Positions 1 through 8,842 of a stretch of 64,000 nt of DNA are shown here, piece after piece. The notes beneath the pieces were generated by a model. The model saw only the letters and a list, made by a program, of their open reading frames with translations, ran no database searches and was not told the origin of the DNA. Position 1 is the first letter of the stretch. Each line of letters begins with the position of its first letter. Made by a program: the position numbers and the translations under genes. Origin of the DNA: Silvania confinis (lineage in GTDB: Bacteria > Pseudomonadota > Gammaproteobacteria > Enterobacterales > Enterobacteriaceae); contig NZ_JAMGZJ010000071.1 of the NCBI RefSeq assembly GCF_025564085.1, positions 62,001 through 126,000 on the forward strand, given 5' to 3'.

Positions 1-440
1 TGCACCATGCCTGCACCGCCGTCATTGGTGGCACTGCCACCAATGCCGATAATAATGTGTTTAACACCCGCATCCAGTGCATGGCGGATCAGCTCGCCGG
101 TGCCCCAGGAGGTGGTGGTCAGTGGATTGCGTTGGGCAGGAGCCACCAGCTCCAGACCACTTGCCGCCGCCATCTCGATAAATGCACTTTTCTGGTCTCC
201 GGAGCGGCCATAAAAACCGTCAACATGCTCGCCCAGCGGCCCGGTTACACGCACCTTAATAATCTGACCCTGGGTGGCGGCCACCATCGCCTCTACGGTG
301 CCTTCGCCGCCGTCAGCAACCGGCAGTTTTACATATTCTGCCGAAGGGAAAATCTCGCAAAACCCCTCTTCTATCGCCGTCGCCACTGCCAGGGCACTCA
401 AACTTTCCTTATAGGAGTCCGGTGCGATAACAATTTTCAT
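1..440 (-). CDS. garK: Glycerate 2-kinase, GarK-type (3' part beyond window)
   Basis: Only the first 146 codons are present; the gene runs off the left edge. The N-terminus begins [16 protein letters not shown] and carries the DGGEGT motif near residues 43-48, both typical of the GarK/GlxK glycerate kinase family. These enzymes phosphorylate D-glycerate, the end product of the glucarate/galactarate route, to 2-phosphoglycerate. The gene follows gudD on the same strand after an 87-bp gap that holds a terminator-like hairpin. In E. coli garK sits in a different operon (garPLRK), so its position behind gudD is a local arrangement. GarK rather than GlxK is inferred from the neighbours. Confidence 0.88.
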   Translation of the reverse strand, partial: MKIVIAPDSYKESLSALAVATAIEEGFCEIFPSAEYVKLPVADGGEGTVEAMVAATQGQIIKVRVTGPLGEHVDGFYGRSGDQKSAFIEMAAASGLELVAPAQRNPLTTTSWGTGELIRHALDAGVKHIIIGIGGSATNDGGAGMV

Positions 441-492
441 AAGCCGTCCTTACGCATGTTAACTACCATAAGAATACACCCGGAACGAAAGA

Positions 493-521
493 GAAAATGC
501 CGGCTCCCGCAGGAACCGGCA
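493..521 (-). terminator. Hairpin between gudD and garK
   Basis: On the minus strand a roughly 10-bp stem (TGCCGG..CCGGCA outer arms, 498-521) is followed by TTTTC. It could act as an attenuating terminator that lowers garK expression relative to gudD, or stabilise the gudPXD message. Confidence 0.5.
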
Positions 522-527
522 CCCGCC

Positions 528-1865
528 TTAGCGCACCATACAAGGGCGCTTGTTGTTAAATGTCCATTCCGGAATCAGGTACTGCATCGCCATCGCATCA
601 TCGCGCGCGCCAAGACCGTGCTGCAGATACAGCTCATGCGCCTTCATCACCTGATCCATATCCAGCTCAACACCAAGGCCTGGGGTGGCCGGCACCTGCA
701 CCATACCGCCTTTGATTTCGAACGGCTGTTTGGTCAGACGCTGGTTGCCTTCCTGCCAGATCCAGTGGGTGTCGATTGCGGTAATGTTGCCCGGCGCGGC
801 AGCCGCCACATGGGTGAACATCGCCAGCGAGATATCGAAGTGGTTATTGGAGTGTGAGCCCCAGGTCAGACCGAACTCGTGACACATCTGCGCCACGCGG
901 ACCGAGCCCTGCATGGTCCAGAAGTGCGGGTCAGCCAGCGGAATATCGACCGACTGCAATGACAGCGTATGGCCCATCTGACGCCAGTCGGTGGCGATCA
1001 TGTTGGTCGCGGTCGGCAGGCCGGTGGCGCGACGGAATTCCGCCATCACTTCACGCCCGGAGAAGCCCTGCTCAGCGCCACACGGATCTTCGGCATAGGC
1101 CAGCACGCCTTTCAGCTGTTTACCGATCCGAATCGCCTCCTCCAGCGACCAGGCTCCGTTTGGATCCAGCGTTACGCGCGCCTGTGGGAAACGCTTCGCC
1201 AGCGCGATAATGGATTCGGCCTCTTCTTCACCTGCCAGCACGCCGCCTTTCAGTTTGAAATCGTTAAAGCCGTACTTCTCGTAGGCCGCTTCCGCCAGAC
1301 GCACGACCGCATCCGGGGTCATCGCCTCTTCATGACGCAGGCGATACCAGTCACAGGCTTCGTCCGGCTGGCTCTGATACGGCAGTGGGGTCAGTTTGCG
1401 ATTGCCAACAAAGAACAGGTAGCCCAGCATCTCGACTTCGGTGCGCTGTTGCCCGTCGCCCAGCAGTGAAGCCACGTTAACGCCCAGGTGCTGACCCAGC
1501 AGGTCGAGCATGGCGGCTTCAATACCGGTTACCACGTGGATGGTGGTACGCAGATCAAAGGTTTGCAGGCCGCGTCCGCCCGCATCGCGGTCGGCGAATT
1601 CAGCGCGTACCGCATTAAGGATATTTTTGTAGGCACCCAGCGTTTGGCCCACCACCAGCGGGATGGCATCTTCCAGCGTTTTACGGATCTTCTCGCCGCC
1701 CGGGATTTCACCCACGCCGGTATGACCGGAGTTGTCTTTGATAATCACAATATTACGGGTGAAGAACGGGGCGTGTGCTCCGCTCAGGTTCATCAGCATG
1801 CTGTCATGACCGGCAACCGGTATAATCTGCATGGAGGTGACAACAGGCGTAGTAAATGTGCTCAT
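528..1865 (-). CDS. gudD: D-glucarate dehydratase GudD
   Basis: This 445-residue enolase-superfamily enzyme dehydrates D-glucarate (and L-idarate) to 5-keto-4-deoxy-D-glucarate. Every residue of the known active site is visible: the KxK pair at K204/K206 (FKLKGG), metal ligands D234, E259 and N288, and the catalytic His in GSHSNNH at H338. Each is one lower than in the 446-residue E. coli enzyme. It is the third gene of gudP-gudX-gudD, 15 bp after gudX. The product would feed an aldolase (GarL) and reductase (GarR) outside this window. Confidence 0.97.
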   Translation of the reverse strand: MSTFTTPVVTSMQIIPVAGHDSMLMNLSGAHAPFFTRNIVIIKDNSGHTGVGEIPGGEKIRKTLEDAIPLVVGQTLGAYKNILNAVRAEFADRDAGGRGLQTFDLRTTIHVVTGIEAAMLDLLGQHLGVNVASLLGDGQQRTEVEMLGYLFFVGNRKLTPLPYQSQPDEACDWYRLRHEEAMTPDAVVRLAEAAYEKYGFNDFKLKGGVLAGEEEAESIIALAKRFPQARVTLDPNGAWSLEEAIRIGKQLKGVLAYAEDPCGAEQGFSGREVMAEFRRATGLPTATNMIATDWRQMGHTLSLQSVDIPLADPHFWTMQGSVRVAQMCHEFGLTWGSHSNNHFDISLAMFTHVAAAAPGNITAIDTHWIWQEGNQRLTKQPFEIKGGMVQVPATPGLGVELDMDQVMKAHELYLQHGLGARDDAMAMQYLIPEWTFNNKRPCMVR

Positions 1866-1880
1866 AATTCAATCCTTTAA

Positions 1881-3224
1881 TCAGTGGCGACCGAACGCCG
1901 GGCGTTTACGGTCAAATGTCCAACCGGGAATAAGGTACTGCATCGGGCCTGCGTCATTACGCGCGCCGCCAGGCAGCTTCTTGTAGGCTTCATGCGCTTT
2001 GTGGATCTGATCCCAGTCGAGTTCCACGCCAAGCCCCGGTGCATCAGGGACGGCAATCTTGCCGTCTTTAATTTCCAGCGGATTTTTGGTCAGGCGCGCT
2101 TCGCCTTCCTGCCAGATCCAATGGGTGTCGATGGCGGTCGGCGTGCCTGGGGCGGCTGCGCCAACATGGGTGAACATCGCCAGCGAAATATCAAAGTGGT
2201 TATTGGAATGGCAGCCCCAGGTTAAGCCCCAGTCGTCGCATAGTTGTGCGACGCGCACCGCGCCGGAAAGCGTCCAGAAGTGCGGATCCGCCAGCGGAAT
2301 ATCCACCGAATTGAGCATCACCGCATGGCCCATCTCGCGCCAGTTCGTGGCGATCATGTTGGTAGCCACCGGCAGGCCGGTGGCGCGGCGGAACTCTGCC
2401 ATCACCTCACGCCCAGAGAAACCCTGCTCTGCGCCGCACGGATCTTCGGCGTAGGTCAGGACATCCCCCAGGCCTTTGCACAGTGCAATGGCTTCATCCA
2501 GCAGCCAGGCCCCGTTCGGGTCGACGGTAATGCGCGCATCCGGGAAGCGTTTTTTCAGGGCGCGGGCGCTGTCGATCTCCTGTTCGCCCGGCAAGACGCC
2601 GCCTTTCAGTTTGAAATCTTTAAAGCCGTAACGATCCTGCGCCGCTTCGGCCAGCCTGACCACCGCATCGCTGGAGAGCGCTTCCTGGTGACGCAGGCGA
2701 TACCAGTCGTGGTTGCCTGCAGAGTGTTCCAGGTAAGGTAAGTCAGTTTTGGTGCGATCGCCGAGGTAAAACAGATAACCCAGCACGGTGACGGCATCGC
2801 GCTGCTTGCCGGGGCCGAGCAGTTCGCACACCGGCACGTTCAGCGCTTTGCCGAGCAGGTCGAGCAGCGCGGCTTCCAGCGCCGCCACCGCGTTAACCCG
2901 CAGTTCAAATGTCCAGGCGCCTTTCGCGAAAGTATCAAAATCGGCGGACTGATTGCCCTTGTGTACGCGCTGCACCACTTTGTTCAGGCGGGCGACTTCC
3001 TGGCCGACCACCTGCGGGATAGCATCGACCAGGGTCTGGTAAATCACTTCACCGCCCGGGGCTTCTCCGACGCCGGTATTCCCGGCGTTGTCTGTCAGCA
3101 CCACGATGTTGCGGGTAAACCAGGCGTTATGTGCGCCGCCGATATTCAACAGCATGCTGTCCTGGCCGGCGACCGGGATCACCTTCATTTCAGTCACAAC
3201 GGGACTCGATTGCATACTCATCAT
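1881..3224 (-). CDS. gudX: Glucarate dehydratase-related protein GudX
   Basis: A 447-residue paralogue of the adjacent GudD. It keeps the whole catalytic set: K205/K207 (FKLKGG), D235, E260, N289 and H339. E. coli GudX (GlucDRP) is reported as a weakly active glucarate dehydratase homologue, so reduced activity here would have to come from second-shell differences. Its start codon overlaps the gudP stop in an ATGA junction (3221-3224), indicating translational coupling with the transporter gene. Confidence 0.95.
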   Translation of the reverse strand: MMSMQSSPVVTEMKVIPVAGQDSMLLNIGGAHNAWFTRNIVVLTDNAGNTGVGEAPGGEVIYQTLVDAIPQVVGQEVARLNKVVQRVHKGNQSADFDTFAKGAWTFELRVNAVAALEAALLDLLGKALNVPVCELLGPGKQRDAVTVLGYLFYLGDRTKTDLPYLEHSAGNHDWYRLRHQEALSSDAVVRLAEAAQDRYGFKDFKLKGGVLPGEQEIDSARALKKRFPDARITVDPNGAWLLDEAIALCKGLGDVLTYAEDPCGAEQGFSGREVMAEFRRATGLPVATNMIATNWREMGHAVMLNSVDIPLADPHFWTLSGAVRVAQLCDDWGLTWGCHSNNHFDISLAMFTHVGAAAPGTPTAIDTHWIWQEGEARLTKNPLEIKDGKIAVPDAPGLGVELDWDQIHKAHEAYKKLPGGARNDAGPMQYLIPGWTFDRKRPAFGRH

Positions 3225-4576
3225 GAACGCTCCGGAACAGGTTTCAGCTCGATACGTTTGATATCACCCACCAGCACCAGGTAACTCAGTACCGCCACCA
3301 GGGCATGAATACCAACGTAGATCAGCGCGCCGTTAAACGACCCGGTAGTGCCGACGATGTAGCCAATCGCAATCGGGGTCACGATGCCAGAGACGTTACC
3401 AAACATGTTGAACAGGCCGCCGCTCAGACCGCTGATCTCTTTCGGTGCAGTATCTGCCATTACCGCCCAGCCCAGTGCACCGATACCTTTACCGAAGAAG
3501 GCCATTGCCATAAAGCCGATAATCATCCACTCGGCGTCAACGTAGTTACATACCACCATCGACATGGAGAGCAGCATACCGACTACAATCGGCGTTTTGC
3601 GGGCAATATTCAGTGACCCGGTACGACGCATCAGCCAGTCGGAAATGACCCCACCGAGCACACCGCCGATAAAGCCACAGATAGCAGGAACAGAGGCCAC
3701 AAACCCGGCTTTCAGAATCGACATGCCGCGAGCCTGCACCAGATAGACCGGGAACCAGGTAATAAAGAAGTAGGTTAATGCGTTGATGCAGTACTGACCG
3801 AGATAGATCCCCACCATCATGCGGGAGCCCACCAGCTGTTTGATTTGGCCCCACTTCTGACTGAACGGGACTTTCTCTTTGCTGCTTGTCTGATCCATGT
3901 TGATCAGCGCGCCACCGGCGGCGATGTAGTCGAGCTCTTTCTGGTTTACGCCCGGATGCTGGTTAGGTTCGTGGATCACTTTCAGCCACACGAAGCTAAT
4001 GATGATGCCCAGACCGCCCATAAAGAAGAACACATGCGACCAACCCACTTCGTGCGTCAGCCAACCCATGATAGGGGCGAAGATTACCGTGGCGAAATAC
4101 TGCGCGGAGTTAAAAATGGAAACGGCAGTTCCCCTCTCCTGCGCCGGGAACCAGGCCGCGACGATGCGACTGTTGCCCGGGAAGGATGGCGCTTCTGCCA
4201 GCCCCACGAGGAAGCGCAGCGTAAACAGCGCGATAATGATGCCAAAGCCGTTAAAGATATCAACGAAGCCCTGCAGTAGGGTGAACATGGACCAGATAAA
4301 GATGGACCAGAAGTAGACGCGTTTTGAACCGAAGCGATCCAGTAACCAACCGCCCGGGATTTGGCCGATAACATAGGCCCATGAGAATGCGGAGAAAACG
4401 TAACCCATTCCAACCGCATCCAGACCGATATCTTTTGCCATTTCTGAACCGGCAATTGACAGCGTGGCGCGGTCGCCATAGTTGAAGGATGTGACGATAA
4501 ACAGCATCACCACAATCCAGTAGCGAGCATTTGTGCGCTTTTCAGCGCTGCTTGCAGCCTGGCTTAATGTACTCAT
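3221..4576 (-). CDS. gudP: D-glucarate/D-galactarate MFS transporter GudP
   Basis: This 451-residue major facilitator protein has about twelve hydrophobic segments and the anion:cation symporter pattern early on ([13 protein letters not shown] near residues 32-44, and [13 protein letters not shown] in the first cytoplasmic loop). It matches the GudP/GarP group that imports glucarate and galactarate with protons. It is the first gene of the gud operon. In E. coli this operon is activated by CdaR, but no CdaR site could be assigned here. Confidence 0.95.
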   Translation of the reverse strand: MSTLSQAASSAEKRTNARYWIVVMLFIVTSFNYGDRATLSIAGSEMAKDIGLDAVGMGYVFSAFSWAYVIGQIPGGWLLDRFGSKRVYFWSIFIWSMFTLLQGFVDIFNGFGIIIALFTLRFLVGLAEAPSFPGNSRIVAAWFPAQERGTAVSIFNSAQYFATVIFAPIMGWLTHEVGWSHVFFFMGGLGIIISFVWLKVIHEPNQHPGVNQKELDYIAAGGALINMDQTSSKEKVPFSQKWGQIKQLVGSRMMVGIYLGQYCINALTYFFITWFPVYLVQARGMSILKAGFVASVPAICGFIGGVLGGVISDWLMRRTGSLNIARKTPIVVGMLLSMSMVVCNYVDAEWMIIGFMAMAFFGKGIGALGWAVMADTAPKEISGLSGGLFNMFGNVSGIVTPIAIGYIVGTTGSFNGALIYVGIHALVAVLSYLVLVGDIKRIELKPVPERS

Positions 4577-4988
4577 TATTGCACTCCTGAATCATAGCTT
4601 TTTCGCTACGTTCATTCTGAACAACGCAACCTGTAGGGTAATCAGAATGACGTGTTTGTGTTTTTTGCAGTTTTGAACATGAAGGTCGTATCGCCTTGCT
4701 GACTGCATTTTTATTAACTGGCGAAAAAAGTATAAGTAAGGATCAAGCTCCCTCTCACCGTGCAACAACACAACATTGGTCCGATCATGTTCAGTTGTTT
4801 ATGGCAAAAGCCCTGGCTGATGGAAGAGACTTCACGGAAATGAAAACTGCCTGTTGGTAAGCGGCAGACGAGCGGCAGGGAATGGCGGGAGTGTGAAACA
4901 GGTCGCTTGACGCAGTGAAAATGTCGGCTATTGCCCCTGATTCAGATAAGGATTTGCGGGCGATTGCCCAATGCTAACTCGATTCAGT

Positions 4989-5011
4989 GACCTTACACTG
5001 GATGTAAGGTC
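4989..5011. repeat. 9-bp inverted repeat, 5-nt loop
   Basis: Perfect arms GACCTTACA / TGTAAGGTC around a 5-nt loop. No T-run follows on the minus strand and only a weak one (GCTTTGTT) on the plus strand, so a terminator role is uncertain. Confidence 0.6.
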
Positions 5012-5033
5012 GCTTTGTTAACTGGCAACGGGT

Positions 5034-5062
5034 TCTGGCCCTCCGCATCCGGGAGGGCCAGA
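5034..5062. repeat. 11-bp inverted repeat after yqcA
   Basis: Perfect arms TCTGGCCCTCC / GGAGGGCCAGA around a 7-nt loop, starting 2 bp beyond the yqcA stop codon. The placement suggests it marks or protects the 3' end of the yqcA transcript. No U-tract follows in the yqcA direction. Confidence 0.65.
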
Positions 5063-5064
5063 CC

Positions 5065-5514
5065 TTATTTTAACAACGTACCCCAGTTTTCTACCCAGGG
5101 ATTGGATTCGCTTTCCGGTTCTGGATGTTCAGAGGCATCAATCATCAGCATTTCACCCACACGCTGGGCGCTTTGCTCTTGCAGCAGGGCATCGAACTGC
5201 TTACCGCCACCGCAGAAATTCGCATAGGAGCTGTCGCCAAGGGCGATAATGCCGTAGCGCGTCTCTGGCTGATAGCCGAGGGTATTTTTGATGGCCTCAA
5301 ACAGCGGCACGATACTGTCGGGTAGATCGCCCTGTCCGGTTGTCGAGGTCACCACCAGCACATAGTCGCTCTGGTATTTTTGCCAGTCGGCCAGATCTGA
5401 ATCTTCATAGACCGTGGCTTTATGCCCCATCCCCGCAAGAATAGCTTCGGCCTCTTCTGCCACCAGCAGCGCATTGCCATACATCGTACCGACAAAAATT
5501 CCGACTACAGCCAT
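5065..5514 (-). CDS. yqcA: Flavodoxin YqcA
   Basis: A 149-residue single-domain flavodoxin of the MioC/YqcA group. The FMN phosphate loop GTMYGNA is at residues 9-15, a second binding loop ([10 protein letters not shown]) is mid-protein, and the aromatic/glycine loop [11 protein letters not shown] lies in the second half. Length and sequence fit E. coli YqcA. It is on the same strand as truC, 24 bp downstream, as in E. coli. The electron-transfer partner is not known from the sequence. Confidence 0.93.
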   Translation of the reverse strand: MAVVGIFVGTMYGNALLVAEEAEAILAGMGHKATVYEDSDLADWQKYQSDYVLVVTSTTGQGDLPDSIVPLFEAIKNTLGYQPETRYGIIALGDSSYANFCGGGKQFDALLQEQSAQRVGEMLMIDASEHPEPESESNPWVENWGTLLK

Positions 5515-5538
5515 GTTTTACTCCCTGATTAGACGCAA

Positions 5539-6312
5539 TTACCGATCATCCTGAACGTTGGCGACGTCAAACTCAACCCTTTCATTTTCGGGGAGTTGCC
5601 CGCACCAGCCAAACTGTGACAGCGCCTGCATCCACACCGCATCGAGTCCGGCCCGAATGATCAGCGGCTCATGGGTAAACGGGTGAGTCAGGCTCAGCTG
5701 GCTGGCGTGCAGCATCAGCCGATTGCAGCCAAAATGCTCTGCGGCACTGCGATTCTGGCGCAGATCGCCATGCTTACTGTCGCCGATAATCGGGTGGCGC
5801 AGATGCGTAAGATGACGGCGCAGCTGGTGTTTGCGTCCAGTTTTCGGCTCCAGTTCGACCAGGCTGTAGCGCGAAGTCGGGAACTTGCTGACCGGGATCG
5901 GCATCTCGGTGGTCGCCAGCCCACGATAATTCGTCACTGCAGGCTGTGGGCCTTTGTCATCGCGGGCAAATTTATCGGCGATTTTGTCCAGCTCTTCAAC
6001 CAGCGGATAATCCAGCGTTGCGGCATCGGTCAGCCAGCCGCGGGTGATGGCATGGTAGCGTTTCTGGATCTGGTGCTGCTCAAACTGCTGCGACAGCCGT
6101 CGGCCAGCCTCGCTCGACAGCCCCATCAGCAGTACGCCGGACGTCGGTCTGTCGAGCCGATGAGCCGTAAAAACGTGCTGACCAATCTGGTCGCGCACCG
6201 TCTGCATCACCACCACTTTCTCATCCCGATCGAGCCAGCTACGGTGAACCAGCCAGCCGGACGGTTTGTTGACGGCGACTAACCACTCGTCCTGATAAAG
6301 GATCTCAATCAT
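5539..6312 (-). CDS. truC: tRNA pseudouridine(65) synthase TruC
   Basis: A 257-residue RluA-family pseudouridine synthase. The catalytic motif HRLDRPTSG spans residues 51-59 with the nucleophilic aspartate at D54, and GRKHQLRRHL in the second half is the conserved Arg/Leu motif of the family. TruC modifies U65 in tRNA-Ile and tRNA-Asp. Its start overlaps the yqcC stop (6309-6312), so the two are probably co-translated. Confidence 0.95.
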   Translation of the reverse strand: MIEILYQDEWLVAVNKPSGWLVHRSWLDRDEKVVVMQTVRDQIGQHVFTAHRLDRPTSGVLLMGLSSEAGRRLSQQFEQHQIQKRYHAITRGWLTDAATLDYPLVEELDKIADKFARDDKGPQPAVTNYRGLATTEMPIPVSKFPTSRYSLVELEPKTGRKHQLRRHLTHLRHPIIGDSKHGDLRQNRSAAEHFGCNRLMLHASQLSLTHPFTHEPLIIRAGLDAVWMQALSQFGWCGQLPENERVEFDVANVQDDR

Positions 6313-6635
6313 AACGGGTCGCCAAATAACGCATCCAGCGCCAGCAGCTCTGCCAACACCACAGAGCGGGCCGGATGGGCGGCATCCAGTGCCATTTCAT
6401 AATAGGGCGCAATCGCAAAGCCGTTTGGCAGCGGGTGACCGCCATCAATCAATGCGTGCATCCGGGGAATGAGCACCCACTGCAGCCATTCAAACGGCTC
6501 CAGGGTATCCATGCAGAAGGGTTGTGTACTCTCAAACGCGTTGGGCTGCGGCGCCGTCTCTTGCCACAGTTGATGATCGCGCAATAAGGCTTCGAGTGCC
6601 TGCAGCTGTGCGCGCACGCTGTCGTGATGCGTCAT
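6309..6635 (-). CDS. yqcC: YqcC family protein (DUF446)
   Basis: A 108-residue protein matching E. coli YqcC, a DUF446 family member of unknown function. The start is ATG at 6635 (MTHHDSVRAQLQALEALL). The reading frame stays open upstream, but that part lies across the csrB RNA gene and is not credible as protein. The sequence is mostly helical and Leu/Ala-rich, with PFEWLQWVLIPRMHALID as the most conserved block. It overlaps truC by 4 bp. Confidence 0.88.
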   Translation of the reverse strand: MTHHDSVRAQLQALEALLRDHQLWQETAPQPNAFESTQPFCMDTLEPFEWLQWVLIPRMHALIDGGHPLPNGFAIAPYYEMALDAAHPARSVVLAELLALDALFGDPL

Positions 6636-6692
6636 GAAAACCTCAACTGAAAAACTGAACGGCGCGCAGCATAGCAAAGACTGCGCAGAAAT

Positions 6693-7058
6693 AAAAAAAG
6701 GGAGCACTGTAAAAACAGTGCTCCCGGTTCGTTTCGCAGCAATCCAGCTACTTTTTTGGTGCTCCCTGCTCATCCGTGACAACTTTTCCTCTGACCCGAA
6801 GGTCTGGTCATCCCTCGACCGCTGCATCCTGCACACATCATCCTGATGTGTCTGTTTCATCCTGAAACGTCCTGGCCTTCCTGACCCACCGGACATCCAT
6901 ACCGGCTCTCGTTCTCCTTCCTGGAGGTGTCCTTCAACGCGTCCTGCGTTATCCTCTTGCTTCTTCCTGAAGCCTTCCTTGTTGCGCCTTCCTGACGTAT
7001 CCAGATTAAGAAACGCCATCATCCTGATGTTCGTTTCTTGCGTCGGCATCCTGTCGAC
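6693..7058 (-). ncRNA. csrB: CsrB regulatory RNA
   Basis: About 366 nt on the minus strand between yqcC and syd, exactly where E. coli csrB lies. The 5' end GTCGACAGGATG is at 7058 and the molecule ends in a strong hairpin (GGGAGCACTGT / ACAGTGCTCCC, 6700-6725) with a U-run at 6693-6699. About twenty GGA motifs, many as CAGGA in hairpin loops, are spread along it; each is a binding site for CsrA. CsrB sequesters CsrA and so relieves translational repression of carbon storage, biofilm and motility genes. The exact 5' end is inferred from E. coli. Confidence 0.95.
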
Positions 7059-7086
7059 AGACATAGAATCCCTTATTCCGCTTCGT

Positions 7087-7106
7087 CTTACAAGGTACCC
7101 TGTAAG
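7087..7106. promoter_or_regulatory. Inverted repeat at the csrB promoter
   Basis: CTTACA-N8-TGTAAG, centred about 38 bp upstream of the inferred csrB start. The half-sites are those of the UvrY/GacA box but in the outward order, so it may be a second contact site or part of a structured promoter. The role is inferred. Confidence 0.4.
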
Positions 7107-7231
7107 CCAGATAAAAGAGATAACGCGGGCGAGACTGCCGAGAAAAACAAACAATCCACTGATAATTAATAAGTTTTCATAGAAAGAGTGAATAAAGAAT
7201 TTGATCAGATACGGCGATCTCTCACAACCTG

Positions 7232-7249
7232 TGTAAGAGATCTCTCACA
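7232..7249. promoter_or_regulatory. UvrY (GacA-type) box upstream of csrB
   Basis: On the minus strand this reads TGTGAGAGATCTCTTACA, an 18-bp interrupted palindrome that fits the UvrY/SirA/GacA consensus TGTAAG-N6-CTTACA with one change. It is centred about 180 bp upstream of the csrB start. A distal UvrY site of this sequence is known for E. coli csrB, so BarA-UvrY activation of csrB is expected here. Confidence 0.82.
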
Positions 7250-7268
7250 AACGCAGTAGTAATCTGGA

Positions 7269-7814
7269 TTACACGATGGGATGAAGTTGGTTGAGGAAAA
7301 CCGCAAGAGAGTCAGAGAGTACCTGGCGATTGCGCGTACCAATTGTCTCTTTGAGCACTTCGCCCGTAAGATTACAGACGGAGATAATATCCAGTTCGCT
7401 GTCCAGCGTAGCGATGAAGAACGTTGGCGACAGCTTCAGGCGTTTTTGCGTAACCAGATGCCCGATCAGGTTCTCCTGCACGCGCTGAAAGTCATCTTCG
7501 CTCCAGGTTTGTAGCAGCATCAGCGTTTCGTTATCGAAACGAGCGCCCATATCCCCGGCAAACTGTGTGGTATAGAACGCAGTAACGGCTGGTTGTACCA
7601 CAATATTCATGGCACGTTCAATTGGCTTTACATTCTGTTCTGCCGTGAATGGCTGAGGCTGCCAGATAACGCTGTCTCCGGCGGCGGTAATAATGCAGGG
7701 CGAAGGAATGCCGGACAGCGCTTCGCTCTGGGGCCATGTTCCATTTTGTTCATGCCATGCGTCACAATAGCGCGCGGTAAATGCCTTCAAAGCCGCAGCA
7801 GTCTCTTTATCCAC
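7269..7814 (-). CDS. syd: SecY-interacting protein Syd
   Basis: A 181-residue acidic cytosolic protein that matches Syd throughout (for example the C-terminal block [13 protein letters not shown]). Syd binds SecY and is thought to check the integrity of the SecYEG complex. The gene is divergent from queF and its stop lies 20 bp from the distal UvrY box of csrB. No operon partner is seen. Confidence 0.93.
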   Translation of the reverse strand: MDKETAAALKAFTARYCDAWHEQNGTWPQSEALSGIPSPCIITAAGDSVIWQPQPFTAEQNVKPIERAMNIVVQPAVTAFYTTQFAGDMGARFDNETLMLLQTWSEDDFQRVQENLIGHLVTQKRLKLSPTFFIATLDSELDIISVCNLTGEVLKETIGTRNRQVLSDSLAVFLNQLHPIV

Positions 7815-7883
7815 CGGTTTCTCTCTTCATATAAGCCAGGATACACTCAGTCCTATAGTTTACCTTTAAAGTGACAATGAAAC

Positions 7884-8726
7884 ATGTCTTACGAAAACCA
7901 TGATGCCTTATCAGGCTTAACGCTGGGCAAAACCACCGCCTACCGTGACATCTACGATGCCAGCCTGTTACAGGGCGTGCCGCGCAGCCTCAATCGCGAT
8001 CCGTTGGGCCTGAAAGCTGACGCTCTGCCCTTCCACGGCGGCGATATCTGGACCCTGTATGAACTCTCCTGGCTGAATGCCCGCGGTTTACCGCAGGTGG
8101 CAGTGGGTCATGTTGAACTCGATTACGCCAGCATTAACCTGGTGGAATCAAAAAGCTTTAAGCTCTACCTCAACAGTTTTAACCAGACTCGTTTTGACAG
8201 TTGGGAAGCGGTTCAACGCACGCTGGAGCGCGATCTGAGTGCCTGTGCACAAGGCAACGTGACTGTCGCGCTATATCGCGTTGACGAACTGGAAGGTCAG
8301 CCGATCGCCCACTTCCACGGCGCCTGCATTGATAATCAGGATATTGAGATAGACAACTACCAGTTTGATACCGCCTGGCTGGAAAATGCCGCCAGCGGCA
8401 AAGTAGTGGAAGAGACGCTGGTCAGTCACCTGCTGAAATCCAACTGTCTGATCACCCATCAACCCGACTGGGGTTCGGTACAAATCCAGTATCGCGGGGC
8501 AAAAATCGACCGTGAAAAGCTGCTGCGCTATTTGATCTCATTCCGTAACCACAATGAATTCCACGAGCAGTGCGTCGAACGCATCTTTAATGACATTCTG
8601 CAGTTCTGCCAGCCAGAATCGCTGAGTGTCTACGCGCGTTACACCCGACGCGGCGGTCTGGACATCAATCCGTGGCGCAGCAATACCGATTTCGTGCCGG
8701 CAACCGGCCGCTTAGTCCGTCAGTAA
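7884..8726 (+). CDS. queF: NADPH-dependent 7-cyano-7-deazaguanine reductase QueF
   Basis: A 280-residue two-domain (YqcD-type) QueF, which reduces preQ0 to preQ1 in queuosine biosynthesis. The QueF signature [12 protein letters not shown] is at residues 88-99. The cysteine that forms the thioimide with preQ0 is C188 in [14 protein letters not shown], with the partner aspartate at D195. The length is within two residues of the E. coli enzyme. It is a single gene, divergent from syd and followed by an inverted repeat. Confidence 0.96.
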   Translation: MSYENHDALSGLTLGKTTAYRDIYDASLLQGVPRSLNRDPLGLKADALPFHGGDIWTLYELSWLNARGLPQVAVGHVELDYASINLVESKSFKLYLNSFNQTRFDSWEAVQRTLERDLSACAQGNVTVALYRVDELEGQPIAHFHGACIDNQDIEIDNYQFDTAWLENAASGKVVEETLVSHLLKSNCLITHQPDWGSVQIQYRGAKIDREKLLRYLISFRNHNEFHEQCVERIFNDILQFCQPESLSVYARYTRRGGLDINPWRSNTDFVPATGRLVRQ

Positions 8727-8735
8727 CAGAAATAA

Positions 8736-8778
8736 TTTCACAATATGCGCGCTAGCTTCCGCGCTTTGGGTTGTGAAA
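8736..8778. repeat. Inverted repeat between queF and ppnN
   Basis: Perfect 8-bp arms TTTCACAA / TTGTGAAA enclose 27 nt that hold a second GCGC/GCGC pair. No U-run follows, so it is either a 3'-end stabiliser for queF or an operator upstream of ppnN. Confidence 0.5.
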
Positions 8779-8842
8779 GGTCATAAGCCAGGGCTATTGT
8801 AATCAACAGGGAAAGACGATAAACGTCCCATAAGGAGCTCAC

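Larger units (their letters stand above)
4577..5064. other. Non-coding gap between gudP and yqcA
   Basis: This 488-bp stretch separates gudP from the end of yqcA. The half near gudP is AT-rich and must hold the gud promoter, but no clear sigma-70 pair or regulator site could be assigned. The half near yqcA holds two strong inverted repeats, listed separately. No open reading frame here looks like a gene. Confidence 0.6.

Noticed and set aside
6636-7154. N-terminal extension of the yqcC frame to 281 residues
   Set aside because: The extra part lies across the csrB RNA gene, is Arg/Gly/Ser-rich and unlike any protein; the ATG at 6635 gives the normal YqcC length.
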